A stretch of 64,000 nucleotides of DNA from Phytopseudomonas daroniae (GTDB lineage: Bacteria; Pseudomonadota; Gammaproteobacteria; Pseudomonadales; Pseudomonadaceae). Positions 63,676 to 64,000 of this stretch are shown in pieces; the first letter of the stretch is position 1; each line of letters starts with the position of its first letter. The stretch is from assembly GCF_004327285.1 (NCBI RefSeq), contig NZ_QJUI01000001.1:1-64000 (forward strand), given 5' to 3'. The translations under genes and the position numbers were made by a program. Below the pieces are notes generated by a model that saw nothing but the letters and a program-made list of their open reading frames with translations, ran no database searches and was not told the origin of the DNA.

Positions 63676-64000
63676 ATGTCCAACGCCCCCATCGCCTTCA
63701 CCCTCGCCGACTGGCAACAGGCTTACCGTGACGCCACGCAGCCAGCAGATCTGTTGCATAGCCTGCTCGCGCAACTGAGCCACGACGACAACGCCTGGAT
63801 CAGCCTGGCCAGCGCTGCACAACTCGACGCCCAGTTGAACCACCTGCAGGCCCTGCTCGATCAGGCCGAAGGCCAACGGGACAAGCTGCCGCTGTACGGC
63901 GTGCCATTCGCCATCAAGGACAATATCGACGCCGCGGGCTGGCCGACCACCGCCGCCTGCCCGCAGTTCGCCTACAGCGCCGAGGCCGATGCCACGGTGG
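63676..64000 (+). CDS. atzF: allophanate hydrolase (AtzF-type), 5' part, cut by window end
   Basis: 108 codons are visible. The protein begins MSNAPIAFTLADWQQAYRD, then WISLASAAQL and LPLYGVPFAIKDNIDAAGWPTTAACPQFAY, the amidase-signature N-terminal block with the catalytic Lys in VPFAIKDNID. Allophanate hydrolases share this start. Another amidase-signature enzyme (for example a GatA-like one) cannot be fully excluded without the C-terminus. An in-frame ATG at 63661 is an alternative start. Confidence 0.8.
   Translation, partial: MSNAPIAFTLADWQQAYRDATQPADLLHSLLAQLSHDDNAWISLASAAQLDAQLNHLQALLDQAEGQRDKLPLYGVPFAIKDNIDAAGWPTTAACPQFAYSAEADATV

Overview
The window looks like chromosome of a high-GC Pseudomonas (P. 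mendocina/oleovorans/alcaligenes-like, genus confident, species not). The evidence is the recognisable core genes (trmA, fabY, cysQ, nudE, dctBD-PQM, rml operon), the AraC-type PobR, and Pseudomonas-style intergenic palindromic repeats. There is no tRNA, rRNA, CRISPR array or prophage.

Layout: (1) 1-4.9 kb: the tail of an IS5-type transposase, a small membrane protein, an MFS exporter, an AzgA-type purine permease and trmA. (2) 4.9-26.8 kb: a complete non-flagellar type III secretion system (T3SS) island. A 1119-residue HrpK/HrpF-like putative translocon protein and a winged-helix/NTPase regulator lie at one end. A long minus-strand array follows: small ORF-sctD-sctX-sctY-sctV-sctC2-cpaD-like, then (after an opposing TPR lipoprotein gene) sctC1-small ORF-sctI-J-K-L-N-O-Q-R-S-T-U. 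The secretin is split in two as in rhizobial (Rhc-type) systems. Its membrane-ring half is of the Tad/Flp-pilus CpaC type and sits with a CpaD-like and a TadD-like lipoprotein. SctU lacks the NPTH autocleavage motif (SEEG instead), and no SctP ruler or SctW gatekeeper gene is visible. (3) 27-48 kb: aromatic catabolism. It holds the ferulate/hydroxycinnamate operon (ech-vdh-fcs-thiolase-acyl-CoA dehydrogenase) with a MarR regulator, aromatic-acid transporters, an OprD-type porin, vanillate demethylase vanAB with VanR, and pobA/pobR. Together these would take ferulate and coumarate through vanillin, vanillate and 4-hydroxybenzoate to protocatechuate. A previously unlisted small RNA of the Rsm (CsrA-titrating) type lies between ech and an MFS gene. 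(4) 48-64 kb: the dTDP-rhamnose operon, the C4-dicarboxylate TRAP system and its two-component regulator (dctB carries a frameshift), fabY, cysQ, nudE, yrfG and the start of allophanate hydrolase. From memory this follows the P. aeruginosa PA5161-PA5177 order but without arcDABC.

Regulatory sites visible by eye include a palindromic operator inside the ech promoter, a perfect VanR-type operator before vanA, an IclR/PcaR-like palindrome before the porin gene, a sigma-54 promoter before dctP, and a GacA-like site before the Rsm RNA. Mobile or repetitive DNA includes five copies of one palindromic repeat family plus one relative, two copies of a second repeat, a REP hairpin, and a 265-bp structured element with 18-bp terminal inverted repeats that has a solo end inside the T3SS island.
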